DNA from: Muribaculaceae bacterium
Lineage (GTDB): Bacteria; Bacteroidota; Bacteroidia; Bacteroidales; Muribaculaceae
DNA: 64,000 nucleotides
Reading direction: 5' to 3'
NCBI GenBank assembly: GCA_022510405.1
Contig: JAFLTP010000003.1
Coordinates: 62,001-126,000, forward strand
Under the pieces are notes generated by a model. It was given only the letters and a program-made list of their open reading frames with translations. It had not been told where the DNA came from and searched no databases. This document shows, piece after piece, positions 24,986-33,146 of this stretch (the stretch's first letter is position 1; each line of letters opens with the position of its first letter). Position numbers and translations under genes: made by a program.

Positions 24986-26446
24986 TCAATATTTAAAAAG
25001 TTGTTGGAGTTCAATCTGTTTCTGAACGAGACTGGAATAAGCATTGGCTTTAACACCGTTGGTGGTTATAAATGTGATAACAGGTGTCTTTCGATTATGA
25101 GTAGCCTCTAAAAAAATATTGAGTTTATGTTCAAATTCTTCTGCATATTTTTTAGTGATTACATACTTATCAGCGGAGTATTTCATTTCACATATGTTCA
25201 TTACATTATCTTTCCGCTCAATTATTAAATCAATTTGTGCTTTTTCTCCATCAAACTTCCCAATCCAAGAGCACACCCTAACGTCTACACCGGCGATTCC
25301 TAAAGCTTCTTTGATTTGAGGAATGTGCCAAAGGCATACTTTTTCAAAGGAAATACCACGCCATGTATTAAGTGAGGGAGTACGGAAATTAACTGACCAA
25401 AAGTTTTCATTATAATACTTATGTTCATTGAAAAATCTCAAATAAAAGAGTGAATATAAATCTATAAGTTGATAAAGAGTGTATTGACTGTTTTTTGAGG
25501 TCTTTTTTCTTGTGCTGATTTCAAAAGGAAGATAGGCTCGGATAAACCCACACTCTTCGAGTTCTCTTAATACGTTAGAGAACCCTCCATTACCATTGAT
25601 ATTTAAATTTTTAATTAATTCTTGCCTTGTCATTCCCTTACCGACGCTTGCCAGTTGTTTCACAACATCCAAGTATATAGCCGGCTTTTTATAAATTGAA
25701 GAATATAGGTAATTAAATTCTTTGACCAATGGAGCATTCGCGGCAAAAAATAGATAATCTATGTTTTGCACCACACTTAATTCTGTTTTCATTAATGAAA
25801 AATAGTATGGTATACCTCCTGTGACCATATAAATGTCTGCAATATCTTTTTTAGAATACTTAAACCCCCTCTCTTTAAAATATAATGATGATTCATATAA
25901 ATTAAAAGGTTCTATCTTGAATTGATGAGTAATACGTCCATATAGCCCACCTCGGTTCCCAATTATTTTATTTAAAATCCAAAAGGTTGCGGATCCGCAC
26001 ACCACAAGTTTAATATCATTATGAAAAGCACATCTTGTATTCCATAAGTTCTCCAATGCTTGAAGGAAGTAAGATTTAGGGGTGTCAGCCCATGGTATCT
26101 CATCCAAGAAAATAATCTTGTTTTGGTCTTCAGGCAATGATTCAAGAAGTTCTCCTAATTGAAAGAATGCCTCAAACCATGTTTTGAAAGAGAATTGGGA
26201 GGCTGTGTTAAATTGTTTTGATAGCTGGGAGGCAAAATTGGCTAATTGTTGCAACTTAGTTATGTTGTCAGCTGCTGTAAATGCAAACGTGAATTCATTT
26301 TTTGCCGCTTCCTTAATCAAAAGTGTCTTTCCCACACGTCTTCTTCCATACACAACCACAAACTCCGGATTATCAGAATTTAACACCTTCCTTAATTCTG
26401 TGAGTTGAGTTTCTCTTCCAACGAATAAAAATTTTTTAGACACCAT
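24986..26446 (-). CDS. AAA ATPase with DUF234-like PD-(D/E)XK C-terminus
   Basis: A 486-residue solo ATPase-nuclease. Its N-terminus FVGRETQLTELRKVL and Walker A VYGRRRVGKTLLI (about 33-45) are followed by Walker B KIIFLDEIPWAD (about 110-121) and the sensor VVCGSATFWI. A winged-helix-like segment QLASVGKGMTRQELIKNLNINGNGGFSNVLRELEECGFI spans about 265-303. The C-terminal nuclease-like signature is AQIDLIIERKDNVMNICEMKYS (D...ExK). It differs from the DUF4143 gene at 8373. It is inserted between glycan-synthesis genes and stands directly downstream of a 52-bp repeat array. A -7 box TATCTTTG (26491-26484 minus) lies 37 nt before the ATG, with CTG rather than TTG at the -33 spacing, inside the first repeat. 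Confidence 0.85.
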   Translation of the reverse strand: MVSKKFLFVGRETQLTELRKVLNSDNPEFVVVYGRRRVGKTLLIKEAAKNEFTFAFTAADNITKLQQLANFASQLSKQFNTASQFSFKTWFEAFFQLGELLESLPEDQNKIIFLDEIPWADTPKSYFLQALENLWNTRCAFHNDIKLVVCGSATFWILNKIIGNRGGLYGRITHQFKIEPFNLYESSLYFKERGFKYSKKDIADIYMVTGGIPYYFSLMKTELSVVQNIDYLFFAANAPLVKEFNYLYSSIYKKPAIYLDVVKQLASVGKGMTRQELIKNLNINGNGGFSNVLRELEECGFIRAYLPFEISTRKKTSKNSQYTLYQLIDLYSLFYLRFFNEHKYYNENFWSVNFRTPSLNTWRGISFEKVCLWHIPQIKEALGIAGVDVRVCSWIGKFDGEKAQIDLIIERKDNVMNICEMKYSADKYVITKKYAEEFEHKLNIFLEATHNRKTPVITFITTNGVKANAYSSLVQKQIELQQLFKY

Positions 26447-26495
26447 GTAGATAAGGATAATTCTAATAACATTTGTTTATGTGCAAAGATAAAAA

Positions 26496-26690
26496 AAAAT
26501 ATGCAATTGGGCAGATTATTGAAGAATAACTCGCCTAATTGTAGGTAAAAATATGCAATTGGGCAGATTATTGAGGAATAAATCGCCTAACTGTAGGTAA
26601 AAATATGCAATTGGGCAGATTATTGAGGAATAAATCGCCTAACTGTAGATAAAAATATGCAATTGGGCAGATTATTGAAGGAATCATTCC
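26496..26690. repeat. 52-bp tandem repeat array upstream of the DUF234-like ATPase gene
   Basis: The core ATGCAATTGGGCAGATTATT starts at 26501, 26553, 26605 and 26657, an exact 52-bp period, giving 3.6 copies. Each full unit also carries CGCCTAACTGTAG, and CAATTGGGCA and the reverse complement of CGCCTAACTG (CAGTTAGGCG) make an imperfect inverted repeat of 8 of 10 matches within the unit. The array touches the ATPase promoter: its first unit overlaps the -33 position. A run of nine A (26491-26499) sits between the array and the -7 box. Confidence 0.85.
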
Positions 26691-26693
26691 AAA

Positions 26694-26784
26694 GTTTCCA
26701 ATATGATGGAAACTTTTACATAAATTATTTCCGTTATATTGGAAAGATTCCTCCCAAATCTTTCCAATATGATGGAAACTTTAG
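26694..26784. repeat. 66-bp-spaced repeat with inverted copy at the 3' end of the Stealth gene
   Basis: TTTCCAATATGATGGAAACT occurs at 26695 and again at 26761. Each copy is itself nearly palindromic (TTTCCA/TGGAAA), and a partial inverted copy ATATTGGAAA lies between them near 26737. The second copy runs into the stop codon of the Stealth gene (ending at 26781). It could fold into a transcription-ending hairpin for the glycan operon, though no U tract follows. Confidence 0.7.
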
Positions 26785-27785
26785 AGTTCGAAGGAGGATT
26801 TGTCGGGAAGGATGGATTCGAAAGCAGATTGTATTTCCGACATCAATTTGTCATAATTCTTTATATGCTTGTTGTCGTTAAGGCACACCAAAGAATACTC
26901 CTGGTTACGGATAGCCTTGACAGCCTGCTTCGGTTTCACCATCAACGGAAACATCTTCGTATCCTTATAGGTGTTGTAAGGTATGAAATTCCCCTTGCAG
27001 ATTTGCCATGTCCGGAACAACTCATGGGTATAATCTGTTTTATCCCGAAAACGGTTTTTAGAAGTTTCGGTCAAAGGAGCCTTTGCAAACTCCCAGGCTT
27101 CTTCAAATGATTCTTTTAAATAAGGTTGAGCATTATGATGCACCCTCAGGGTAATAAATTTAGTATACCATTGGAAGAAACGGTTCATCCTTCCCTTGGA
27201 ACCATATTCAGGTGTGAACCATTTATCATGGTCACGTTTCAAGATCTTTCTCTTATTGAATTTCGAGTTGATAATCTTGATATTGTTTTTTAGCATCACA
27301 TAATAAGGCGACCAGGAGGGATTGTATTGGAAAACCGCTATGTCACAAGGGAGTCCATTTTGAAAGAAACGTTCAGGCGAGGTGGGTCGGATAATGTAAA
27401 AATCATCGTTGAAATAAACGAAATGATCAGCCAATCCGGGAATGCGGTGGATATATCTCTCGATTACTCCGGAATTAAAAGTTGGCAAAAATTCTGCAGG
27501 GATAATATCTTTATGATCCACGAGATGTAATTTGGGATTGGAGTTGTCAAGCCAGTCAGGGCGTTGACCACAGGTCACAAAATGTATTTTATTCACCCAT
27601 GGAGTGAATTTTTCCACACCTCGAAACCAATATTTCAAGAACCCATAATCACGGAAACGCTCCATACCCGTGTTATAGGAATTGGTTTCCTCAATTCCTT
27701 TACATCTCAAGAAATCTTCTTTCCATTTGGGATCATTCATGTCTACCCAAACCACAACAAAGTCTATAGGAAATTCTGTTTTCAT
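26781..27785 (-). CDS. Stealth-family sugar-phosphate transferase (copy 1)
   Basis: A 334-residue Stealth protein of the kind that transfers hexose-1-phosphate in capsule synthesis. Conserved regions appear in order: CR1 IDFVVVWVDMNDPKW (about 6-20), CR2 from RFRDYGFLKYWFRGVEKFTPWVNKIHFVTCGQ through VYFNDDFYIIRP (about 43-145), CR3 HHNAQPYLKESFEEAWEFA (about 215-235), and CR4 near the C-terminus (YSLVCLNDNKHIKNYDKL). The Asp-Asp in FNDDFYI fits metal binding. Its start overlaps the GT4 stop. It is the last gene of a tightly packed five-gene run. Copy 2 at 29894 is a divergent paralogue. Confidence 0.88.
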   Translation of the reverse strand: MKTEFPIDFVVVWVDMNDPKWKEDFLRCKGIEETNSYNTGMERFRDYGFLKYWFRGVEKFTPWVNKIHFVTCGQRPDWLDNSNPKLHLVDHKDIIPAEFLPTFNSGVIERYIHRIPGLADHFVYFNDDFYIIRPTSPERFFQNGLPCDIAVFQYNPSWSPYYVMLKNNIKIINSKFNKRKILKRDHDKWFTPEYGSKGRMNRFFQWYTKFITLRVHHNAQPYLKESFEEAWEFAKAPLTETSKNRFRDKTDYTHELFRTWQICKGNFIPYNTYKDTKMFPLMVKPKQAVKAIRNQEYSLVCLNDNKHIKNYDKLMSEIQSAFESILPDKSSFEL

Positions 27786-28969
27786 AATTTCTCAAGCATT
27801 TCCAACCATTGATTGCCAATCTTTTCTGAAGAGAACTTTCCGGAAGAATTAACTGCATTTTGGGCCAATTGCAGTCTTTTCTTCTCATCCTTCATTAAAT
27901 TGGCCAATTTTTTTGCAAAAGTATCACAATCTCCGAAATGTTCTATAACAACTCCGTTGAAACCATCTTCAATAACATCTCTAATGGAAGCATAGGAATC
28001 AAAAGCAATCGGAACAACTCCATAAGCCTGAGCCTCCAGAATTGCCAGAGGAAGTCCTTCATATTCCGATGTAGACATAAGTATGGATGACTTCTGAAGG
28101 AAATCTTCTCTTGGTTGCCATCCGTGATAAGTTATATTTTTGAGTTTTAATTTTCTAATCAGCCTTTTCACAATATCCTCGTTATGGCCAGACCCCACTA
28201 TGTCTAATTGCCAATCTTTTAGGTCGGGATCTTTTTCTATCATAGCCCATATTTGAAGAGCGAGAGACATCCGTTTTTGAATTTCATCCATCCGGCTTAA
28301 AATCAGAACACGTTTCTCCTTCCTTTGTACTTGACTTTTTGCATTCGACTCCACTTCAAATATATTAGGGATGGCCAAAAATTTTGATTTATCACTGATT
28401 TTACCAATTTTGCAATAATCGTCCTTATAACCCCCGGATAGTAAAATCACCTTATCGCTGTCTTGATAGGTAGACTTATAAATATTGCTAAATTTAAATC
28501 TTCGTGGTAATTTTAAAATTGGATATATCGAAGAACGCAACCAATAAAGGGGATTGTATGGATTTAACTTCAAAAGATGAAATCCTGAATTGAAAGTGGG
28601 TTTCTTCATCTCGCTTCCCGGTGCGAAATGCTGCATGAAAATTATTTTTACATTTCTCCCGGATTCCTTTACAACCTTTACTATATGGGGATGCCGATAG
28701 AAACGGCTCATATTCACCACTACATCTATTTCATTATCCGATATAAATTTTGCCAATTCCTTTCTAAATTTGAAATCTGCTTTACCCAATTTAATCACAT
28801 CAGAATAAATGGATTTCTCTTTGCCGTCGGATTTGCTTCTGAATACATTGTAAACTTCCCAGTCTCCTGAGTCTTTCAATGCTTTGGCTATCCTGAAAGT
28901 AGCCACCTCCAAGCCACCTTTTATTTTATCTCCACAAAAATTTTCCGAATAAAACAAAATCCGTTTCAT
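27782..28969 (-). CDS. GT4 family glycosyltransferase
   Basis: A 395-residue GT-B transferase. The N-terminal GGLEVATFRIAKALKDSG glycine-rich acceptor loop (about 18-35) is followed by the donor-domain segments KRVLILSRMDEIQKR (about 222), DIVGSGHNEDIVKRL, ITYHGWQPREDFLQKSSILMSTSEYEGLPLAILEAQAYGVVPIAFD (about 283-330), with the E-x7-E motif typical of retaining family 4. Donor and acceptor are unknown. Four-base overlaps with both neighbours show it is translated within the glycan operon. Its A/T-rich codon use matches the other cluster genes. Confidence 0.9.
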   Translation of the reverse strand: MKRILFYSENFCGDKIKGGLEVATFRIAKALKDSGDWEVYNVFRSKSDGKEKSIYSDVIKLGKADFKFRKELAKFISDNEIDVVVNMSRFYRHPHIVKVVKESGRNVKIIFMQHFAPGSEMKKPTFNSGFHLLKLNPYNPLYWLRSSIYPILKLPRRFKFSNIYKSTYQDSDKVILLSGGYKDDYCKIGKISDKSKFLAIPNIFEVESNAKSQVQRKEKRVLILSRMDEIQKRMSLALQIWAMIEKDPDLKDWQLDIVGSGHNEDIVKRLIRKLKLKNITYHGWQPREDFLQKSSILMSTSEYEGLPLAILEAQAYGVVPIAFDSYASIRDVIEDGFNGVVIEHFGDCDTFAKKLANLMKDEKKRLQLAQNAVNSSGKFSSEKIGNQWLEMLEKL

Positions 28970-29886
28970 ACCTCCACTTTATCATTCAAGACATAATCTG
29001 CCATACTTCCTTCTATAATTTCATGGAGCAATTCTTTCCGCATTTTATAACTGCATTTTTGAAAGAAAGATTCTTCACACATTTTCCTATAAAGTTCTTC
29101 ATTATAGGGGACATTGCCTATTTCTCGCCATAATATCTGCGACTTATCGATAGATACCTTCGGCATCTTATCATATAAGTATTTTGCATATTCATTATTT
29201 TCAACCAACAATCTGAATAGATATTGAGACACATAATAATCCTTGGCTTCATTTTCTTTTGACCAATATTCTGTCAATAAATCTTTCCACATTTTCAAAA
29301 GGGGATCTCCTTTCTTGGCTCTAATAAAATAATTCTGCACCAATGTATGTCCAAGCAATTTAGGACTTGTGCTTAACATAAAGAAATCAGAATTTATTAT
29401 TTCATGATTGATAGGTCCAGTGAAAAAGAGAGTAGCGTCAAGCCAATAACCCCCATATTTATAGAGCAATTCTAACCGTACTATATCGGAATAATGAGCG
29501 GCCGACATTATACCGTTTTCCCATTTTTCCTTAATATCTTGGCTTTTATCTATATAATTATCAAGATTGGAATTATCCAGTACTATCAATTTGTCACCCA
29601 ATAATCTTCTTTGTGATTTCAAACATTTCTTTATGATCTCCGGCGCTTCGGTTTCTCCTTGAAGCCAAGAGGTAAAAAAATATTCTTCTGAAGATTCCAT
29701 TTTTTTTAATGAAGGATCCGGAACCATTTTATGAATAAAAGGTAAATATCCGGATAAGGATTTCAGTATCATTTCTGCGTATGCGGAGTTTCTAATTCTT
29801 CTACGCTGCAACTTGTCTTTCCAAAACCAATTAGTGATATGACCTTTGTAAAAATATAGTAAACGATGAGATAATTTAAAACTCAT
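28966..29886 (-). CDS. Caps_synth (capsular polysaccharide synthesis) transferase, copy 1
   Basis: I start at ATG 29886 (306 residues), 7 nt after the Stealth copy-2 stop; an ATG 48 nt further upstream would overlap that gene and does not align with the paralogue. The protein matches Caps_synth/GT32-like transferases: YFFTSWLQGETEAPEIIKKCLKSQRR, then SDIVRLELLYKYGGYWLDATLFF (about 135-157), where the acidic motif of GT32 enzymes reads D-A-T rather than D-x-D. The N-terminus HITNWFWKDKLQRRRIRNSAYAEM is shared with copy 2 (30834-31781), so the two genes are clearly paralogous. Role: adding a sugar to a surface polysaccharide. Confidence 0.85.
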   Translation of the reverse strand: MSFKLSHRLLYFYKGHITNWFWKDKLQRRRIRNSAYAEMILKSLSGYLPFIHKMVPDPSLKKMESSEEYFFTSWLQGETEAPEIIKKCLKSQRRLLGDKLIVLDNSNLDNYIDKSQDIKEKWENGIMSAAHYSDIVRLELLYKYGGYWLDATLFFTGPINHEIINSDFFMLSTSPKLLGHTLVQNYFIRAKKGDPLLKMWKDLLTEYWSKENEAKDYYVSQYLFRLLVENNEYAKYLYDKMPKVSIDKSQILWREIGNVPYNEELYRKMCEESFFQKCSYKMRKELLHEIIEGSMADYVLNDKVEV

Positions 29887-29893
29887 AGTCTTA

Positions 29894-30847
29894 TCATTTT
29901 TCAAATTGTGATTTATCGGGGAACTTATTTTCAAGAAGCTCTTTTACATTTTTCCGGTCATTATCAGTGGCATAATGAGAATCATTCACACAAAAGAATT
30001 TGGGATTTTTTCTTATCAAATCTTTTAGATAATGTTGCTTCTCGATATGACATCTAAATGAAGTTTTGTCTCCCACAAATTTTATTTTAGCCTTGTTTTG
30101 CACAATAGGTGTTAAACTATAGATAATTCTCTGTATATCAGAATCATTTCTTAAATGATTACTCAAGGTCGCCTCTATATCATTCTTAAATAAATTATAT
30201 GTTTCCTCATAATAGCTTTTCCTATAAGAATCAACATTGTGATGAGGTTTATGGCCTATATATTTTCCCAATTTTTGTTCCACTAAAGTTGCAGCTCTAT
30301 GCATTGTAAGATTATAATTGTCAAGATGTTGTTTTTTGACTTTCACTCTATAATTCAACCAGAGTTTCCTAAACCATCTTCGGTTGAGCCTCACAATCGG
30401 TTTTCCATCCTGTGTGAAAAAATCTTCCAAAGTGACAGCTCGGTTTATAAACATGTCATCATTGGCATAAATAAAATATTCTGATAAATCAGGTATTAAA
30501 TGAAGGTGGTGTTCTATCACCACCGAATTGAAGCATGGAAGAATCTGTGAAGGAAGAATTTCTTTATGATCTATAATTTTTATTTTTGGATTATCTGTAT
30601 TTAACCAATTGGGAATTTGATTGTCAGTTACGATAAATATTTTTCTAAGCCAAGGGGCGTTTTTCTCAATGGCTCTCAGACTATGGCGTAATTCATCGTT
30701 ATCAATATATCTTGCCTTACAGTCCATAGCATTATTTTCCGGTGCCTCACCGGTGAAACTCTCCTTTTTCTTTAGCCATTCAGGATCGTTTCCATTCACC
30801 CAAAGATATACTAAGTCTACATCGGGTAATTCTTTATTTATCTTCAT
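29894..30847 (-). CDS. Stealth-family sugar-phosphate transferase (copy 2)
   Basis: A 317-residue Stealth protein. CR1 is VDLVYLWVNGNDPEW (about 9-23), CR2 is KARYIDNDELRHSLRAIEKNAPWLRKIFIVTDNQIPNWL through YFIYANDDMFINRAV, CR3 is GHKPHHNVDSYRKSYYEETYNLF (about 197-219), and CR4 is KFFCVNDSHYATDNDRKNV near the end. It is closer to the classical Stealth pattern than copy 1 (RYIDNDEL, NDDMF). It overlaps the upstream Caps_synth gene by 14 nt and is followed 7 nt later by the other Caps_synth gene, forming a Caps_synth-Stealth-Caps_synth block. Confidence 0.9.
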   Translation of the reverse strand: MKINKELPDVDLVYLWVNGNDPEWLKKKESFTGEAPENNAMDCKARYIDNDELRHSLRAIEKNAPWLRKIFIVTDNQIPNWLNTDNPKIKIIDHKEILPSQILPCFNSVVIEHHLHLIPDLSEYFIYANDDMFINRAVTLEDFFTQDGKPIVRLNRRWFRKLWLNYRVKVKKQHLDNYNLTMHRAATLVEQKLGKYIGHKPHHNVDSYRKSYYEETYNLFKNDIEATLSNHLRNDSDIQRIIYSLTPIVQNKAKIKFVGDKTSFRCHIEKQHYLKDLIRKNPKFFCVNDSHYATDNDRKNVKELLENKFPDKSQFEK

Positions 30848-31781
30848 TTAATTTTTTGTTTATAATATAATCTTTTGTGGTTCCCGGTTGTATCTCAGTC
30901 TTAGCGAACTTTAGTTTTCTATAACTTAGTTTTTGTATGAAAATCTCATTCTTGATTTCATCATAATAATGAGATTCAAAGGGTTTGTCACCATATTTAA
31001 ACCAAAGTAAATGCAAAGCATCCTGTTGAATTTTAGGCATCTTTTCAAAAAGTGCTTTAGCCTCAGGATTGTAAGTCACCAATAACCTCAGTAGATAATG
31101 CACCAAAAAATAATCTACATTTTTATGTTCATTTTTCCAATATTCTAAAACAAGGTCCCTCCACATCTTCAATAAAGGATCCCCTTTTTTTGCCCTAATA
31201 AAACAATTTGCAACAAACATATGAGGATTCAATGTCTCACTACTCACATACATAAAGAAGTCAGAGTCCTTGATTATGTCCGGAACAGGCCGCATCATAA
31301 AATCTGTGGCGTCAAACCAATATCCGCCATATTTATACAAGAGTTCAAGTCTCACAATATCAGAGAAATTAGCCGGACCCATTATCTTTTTGTTTCTTTT
31401 CTCAATCACATATTCCGGCAGGGATATATAATCCCATACTGAAGAATCATCAAGTATAACAAGTCGTTCTCCATAAAATTCCTTGATACTTTCAACGCAT
31501 TGTTTCACCACATGAGGGGCAGTTTCTATCCCCTGAAACCATAGGGTGAACATTTTCTCTTCATCTAAATTCTCATGGTAATTTATCTTGTTTTCAGCCT
31601 TTAGGCTTTGGATATAAGGTACATATTTTCTTAAATAAGACAATTTCATTTCTAAAAAATAATTTTGTCTTATAAGCCTACGTTTCAAACGGTCTCTCCA
31701 AAACCAGTTTGTTAAATGAGCTTTCCACAAAAACTTCAACCAAGGTTTGTATCCCACTAAATATGCATCCTTAAACAACAT
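30834..31781 (-). CDS. Caps_synth (capsular polysaccharide synthesis) transferase, copy 2
   Basis: This 315-residue paralogue of the 28966-29886 product shares the N-terminus HLTNWFWRDRLKRRLIRQNYFLEM, FTLWFQGIETAPHVVKQCVESI, and SDIVRLELLYKYGGYWFDATDFM with the same D-A-T variant. It is the first gene of the glycan operon on the minus strand; 465 bp separate it from the divergent acyltransferase gene. No TAnnTTTG promoter is evident upstream. Donor sugar unknown; it probably acts in series with the neighbouring transferases on one oligosaccharide repeat. Confidence 0.85.
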   Translation of the reverse strand: MLFKDAYLVGYKPWLKFLWKAHLTNWFWRDRLKRRLIRQNYFLEMKLSYLRKYVPYIQSLKAENKINYHENLDEEKMFTLWFQGIETAPHVVKQCVESIKEFYGERLVILDDSSVWDYISLPEYVIEKRNKKIMGPANFSDIVRLELLYKYGGYWFDATDFMMRPVPDIIKDSDFFMYVSSETLNPHMFVANCFIRAKKGDPLLKMWRDLVLEYWKNEHKNVDYFLVHYLLRLLVTYNPEAKALFEKMPKIQQDALHLLWFKYGDKPFESHYYDEIKNEIFIQKLSYRKLKFAKTEIQPGTTKDYIINKKLNEDK

Positions 31782-32246
31782 AATTGAATCTTATTCTTTT
31801 CTCAATTTCTATCAATCTATCTTAGATGTTTCTTTTCATTGGATTGAAGGGAAAGTTTCAGCCTACAAAAAGCAATTCCTCCTTTCAAGACAGAGATAAT
31901 GTTGCTTTTTGCTTCCATGTTATAAAATTATATAATTTTAGGATAATCAATTTAAACATCCCGAATATTTCCCATTGTTTGTCCATAATAGATCACTTAT
32001 CAACCGGTGGTCTCCTAAGTCAAATTTTTCACTCCATTGATGTGCTCATTTTCTTCCTACTCAAAGAATTTAATTGAGAAAGGTAATAATAATTTGGGAA
32101 AATCCCAAGTACAACTTTGGAATTTCACAAGTACAACTTTGGAAATTCACAAGTATAACCTTGGAATTTCACAAGGGCAACCTTGGAATTTCACAACTTT
32201 ACATCCGTTGTGTATCTTTTCCCTGTTTTTTCATTAATTTTATACC
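31782..32246. other. Divergent intergenic region between glycan operon and acyltransferase gene
   Basis: 465 bp without a gene. The part near the glycan operon (31782-32090) is AT-rich with no clear TAnnTTTG box. The part near the acyltransferase gene carries the 22-bp tandem array at 32093-32200. Short ORFs here have no recognisable features. Confidence 0.6.
32093..32200. repeat. 22-bp tandem repeat array, about 4.8 copies
   Basis: Units built on TTGGAATTTCACAAG plus a variable TACAACT/TATAACC/GGCAACC part repeat with a 22-bp period (first unit 23 bp: TTTGGGAAAATCCCAAG). TTGGAATTTCACAA is a rough dyad. The last unit ends about 47 bp before the acyltransferase ATG. It resembles in style the arrays that precede the ATPase genes at 8373 and 24986, but no ATPase gene is next to it. 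Confidence 0.85.
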
Positions 32247-33110
32247 ATGAATAAGTTTCTGTTTTCACTCCTCGATGCATTGGCCCGATTGCCCTTGGGT
32301 ATCTTGTATCTCTTTTCCGACTTAATCACCCCTGTGCTTTATCATATCGTGAAATATCGGAGGAAGGTAGTGAGAGATAATCTAACATCTTCTTTCCCTG
32401 ATAAAAATCTAAAGGAAATTAAAAAGATTGAGAGGTCTTACTACCGTTATCTGGGGGATCAGATCGTGGAAACCCTGAAACTTCTGCATATATCCGACAA
32501 GGAGTTGATTAGAAGAGTGAAAGTTACCAACTATGAGGCCGTGAATGAAACTTTGAGTTCCGGAAAAAACGCTGTTTTGATGATGGGCCATTATAACAAT
32601 TGGGAATGGGCTCAGGAGATAACAAGATATTTTATTCCCGAAGCATTTATGGCCTCTATCTATCATCCCCTTGATAATAAAGACTGGGATGAAATATTCA
32701 AAAAGCTGCGCAACCGATGGAACGCCCACATCGTGCCGATGGCTAAAGCCCCGAGAGTATTGCTCAACAAACAGAACATGCCATGGGTTTGTGGTTTCAT
32801 TGCAGACGCATACACATGGCATAAAAATGATAATAACTGGATTGATTTCCTGAACCACAAGACATGGTTTATCTACGGTCCTGAAGAGATTGGAGATAAA
32901 GTCGGAGCAGAATTTTTCTATTTGGAAATGAATAGGCTTAAAAGAGGACATTACGAAATAATATTCCATCCCCTCTCCTCAATTCACAAACCCTCATCCC
33001 CACACCCCAATCCCTCCTTCCCACTCACTCGCCTATTCTGGCAAGAATTCGAGGCCACTATCAAAAGAAATCCAGCCTATTGGCTCTGGAGCCACAAACG
33101 CTGGAAATAA
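32247..33110 (+). CDS. LpxL/HtrB-type lysophospholipid (lipid A) acyltransferase
   Basis: A 287-residue membrane-associated acyltransferase. A hydrophobic N-terminus (FSLLDALARLPLGILYLFSDLI) is followed by VRDNLTSSFPDKNLKEI and the catalytic motif NAVLMMGHYNNWEWAQEI (H-x4-E type, about 109-126). PWVCGFIADAYTWHKNDNNWIDFLNHKTWFIYGPEEIG follows at about 172-210. These features match enzymes that add secondary acyl chains to lipid A. The C-terminus NPAYWLWSHKRWK is typical. It is a single-gene unit, divergent from the glycan operon; the neighbouring lpxB strengthens the lipid A context. Confidence 0.92.
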   Translation: MNKFLFSLLDALARLPLGILYLFSDLITPVLYHIVKYRRKVVRDNLTSSFPDKNLKEIKKIERSYYRYLGDQIVETLKLLHISDKELIRRVKVTNYEAVNETLSSGKNAVLMMGHYNNWEWAQEITRYFIPEAFMASIYHPLDNKDWDEIFKKLRNRWNAHIVPMAKAPRVLLNKQNMPWVCGFIADAYTWHKNDNNWIDFLNHKTWFIYGPEEIGDKVGAEFFYLEMNRLKRGHYEIIFHPLSSIHKPSSPHPNPSFPLTRLFWQEFEATIKRNPAYWLWSHKRWK

Positions 33111-33146
33111 CAAAACTATAATAAGAATGGGCTGTTGTGATATGGT

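Noticed and set aside
26496-26690. CRISPR array
   Set aside because: The full 52-bp unit is conserved, so there are no unique spacers; it is a plain tandem repeat.
24104-32246. Invertible promoter controlling the glycan cluster, as in Bacteroides capsule loci
   Set aside because: No pair of short inverted repeats flanking a promoter and no invertase gene were seen; the repeats present are direct.
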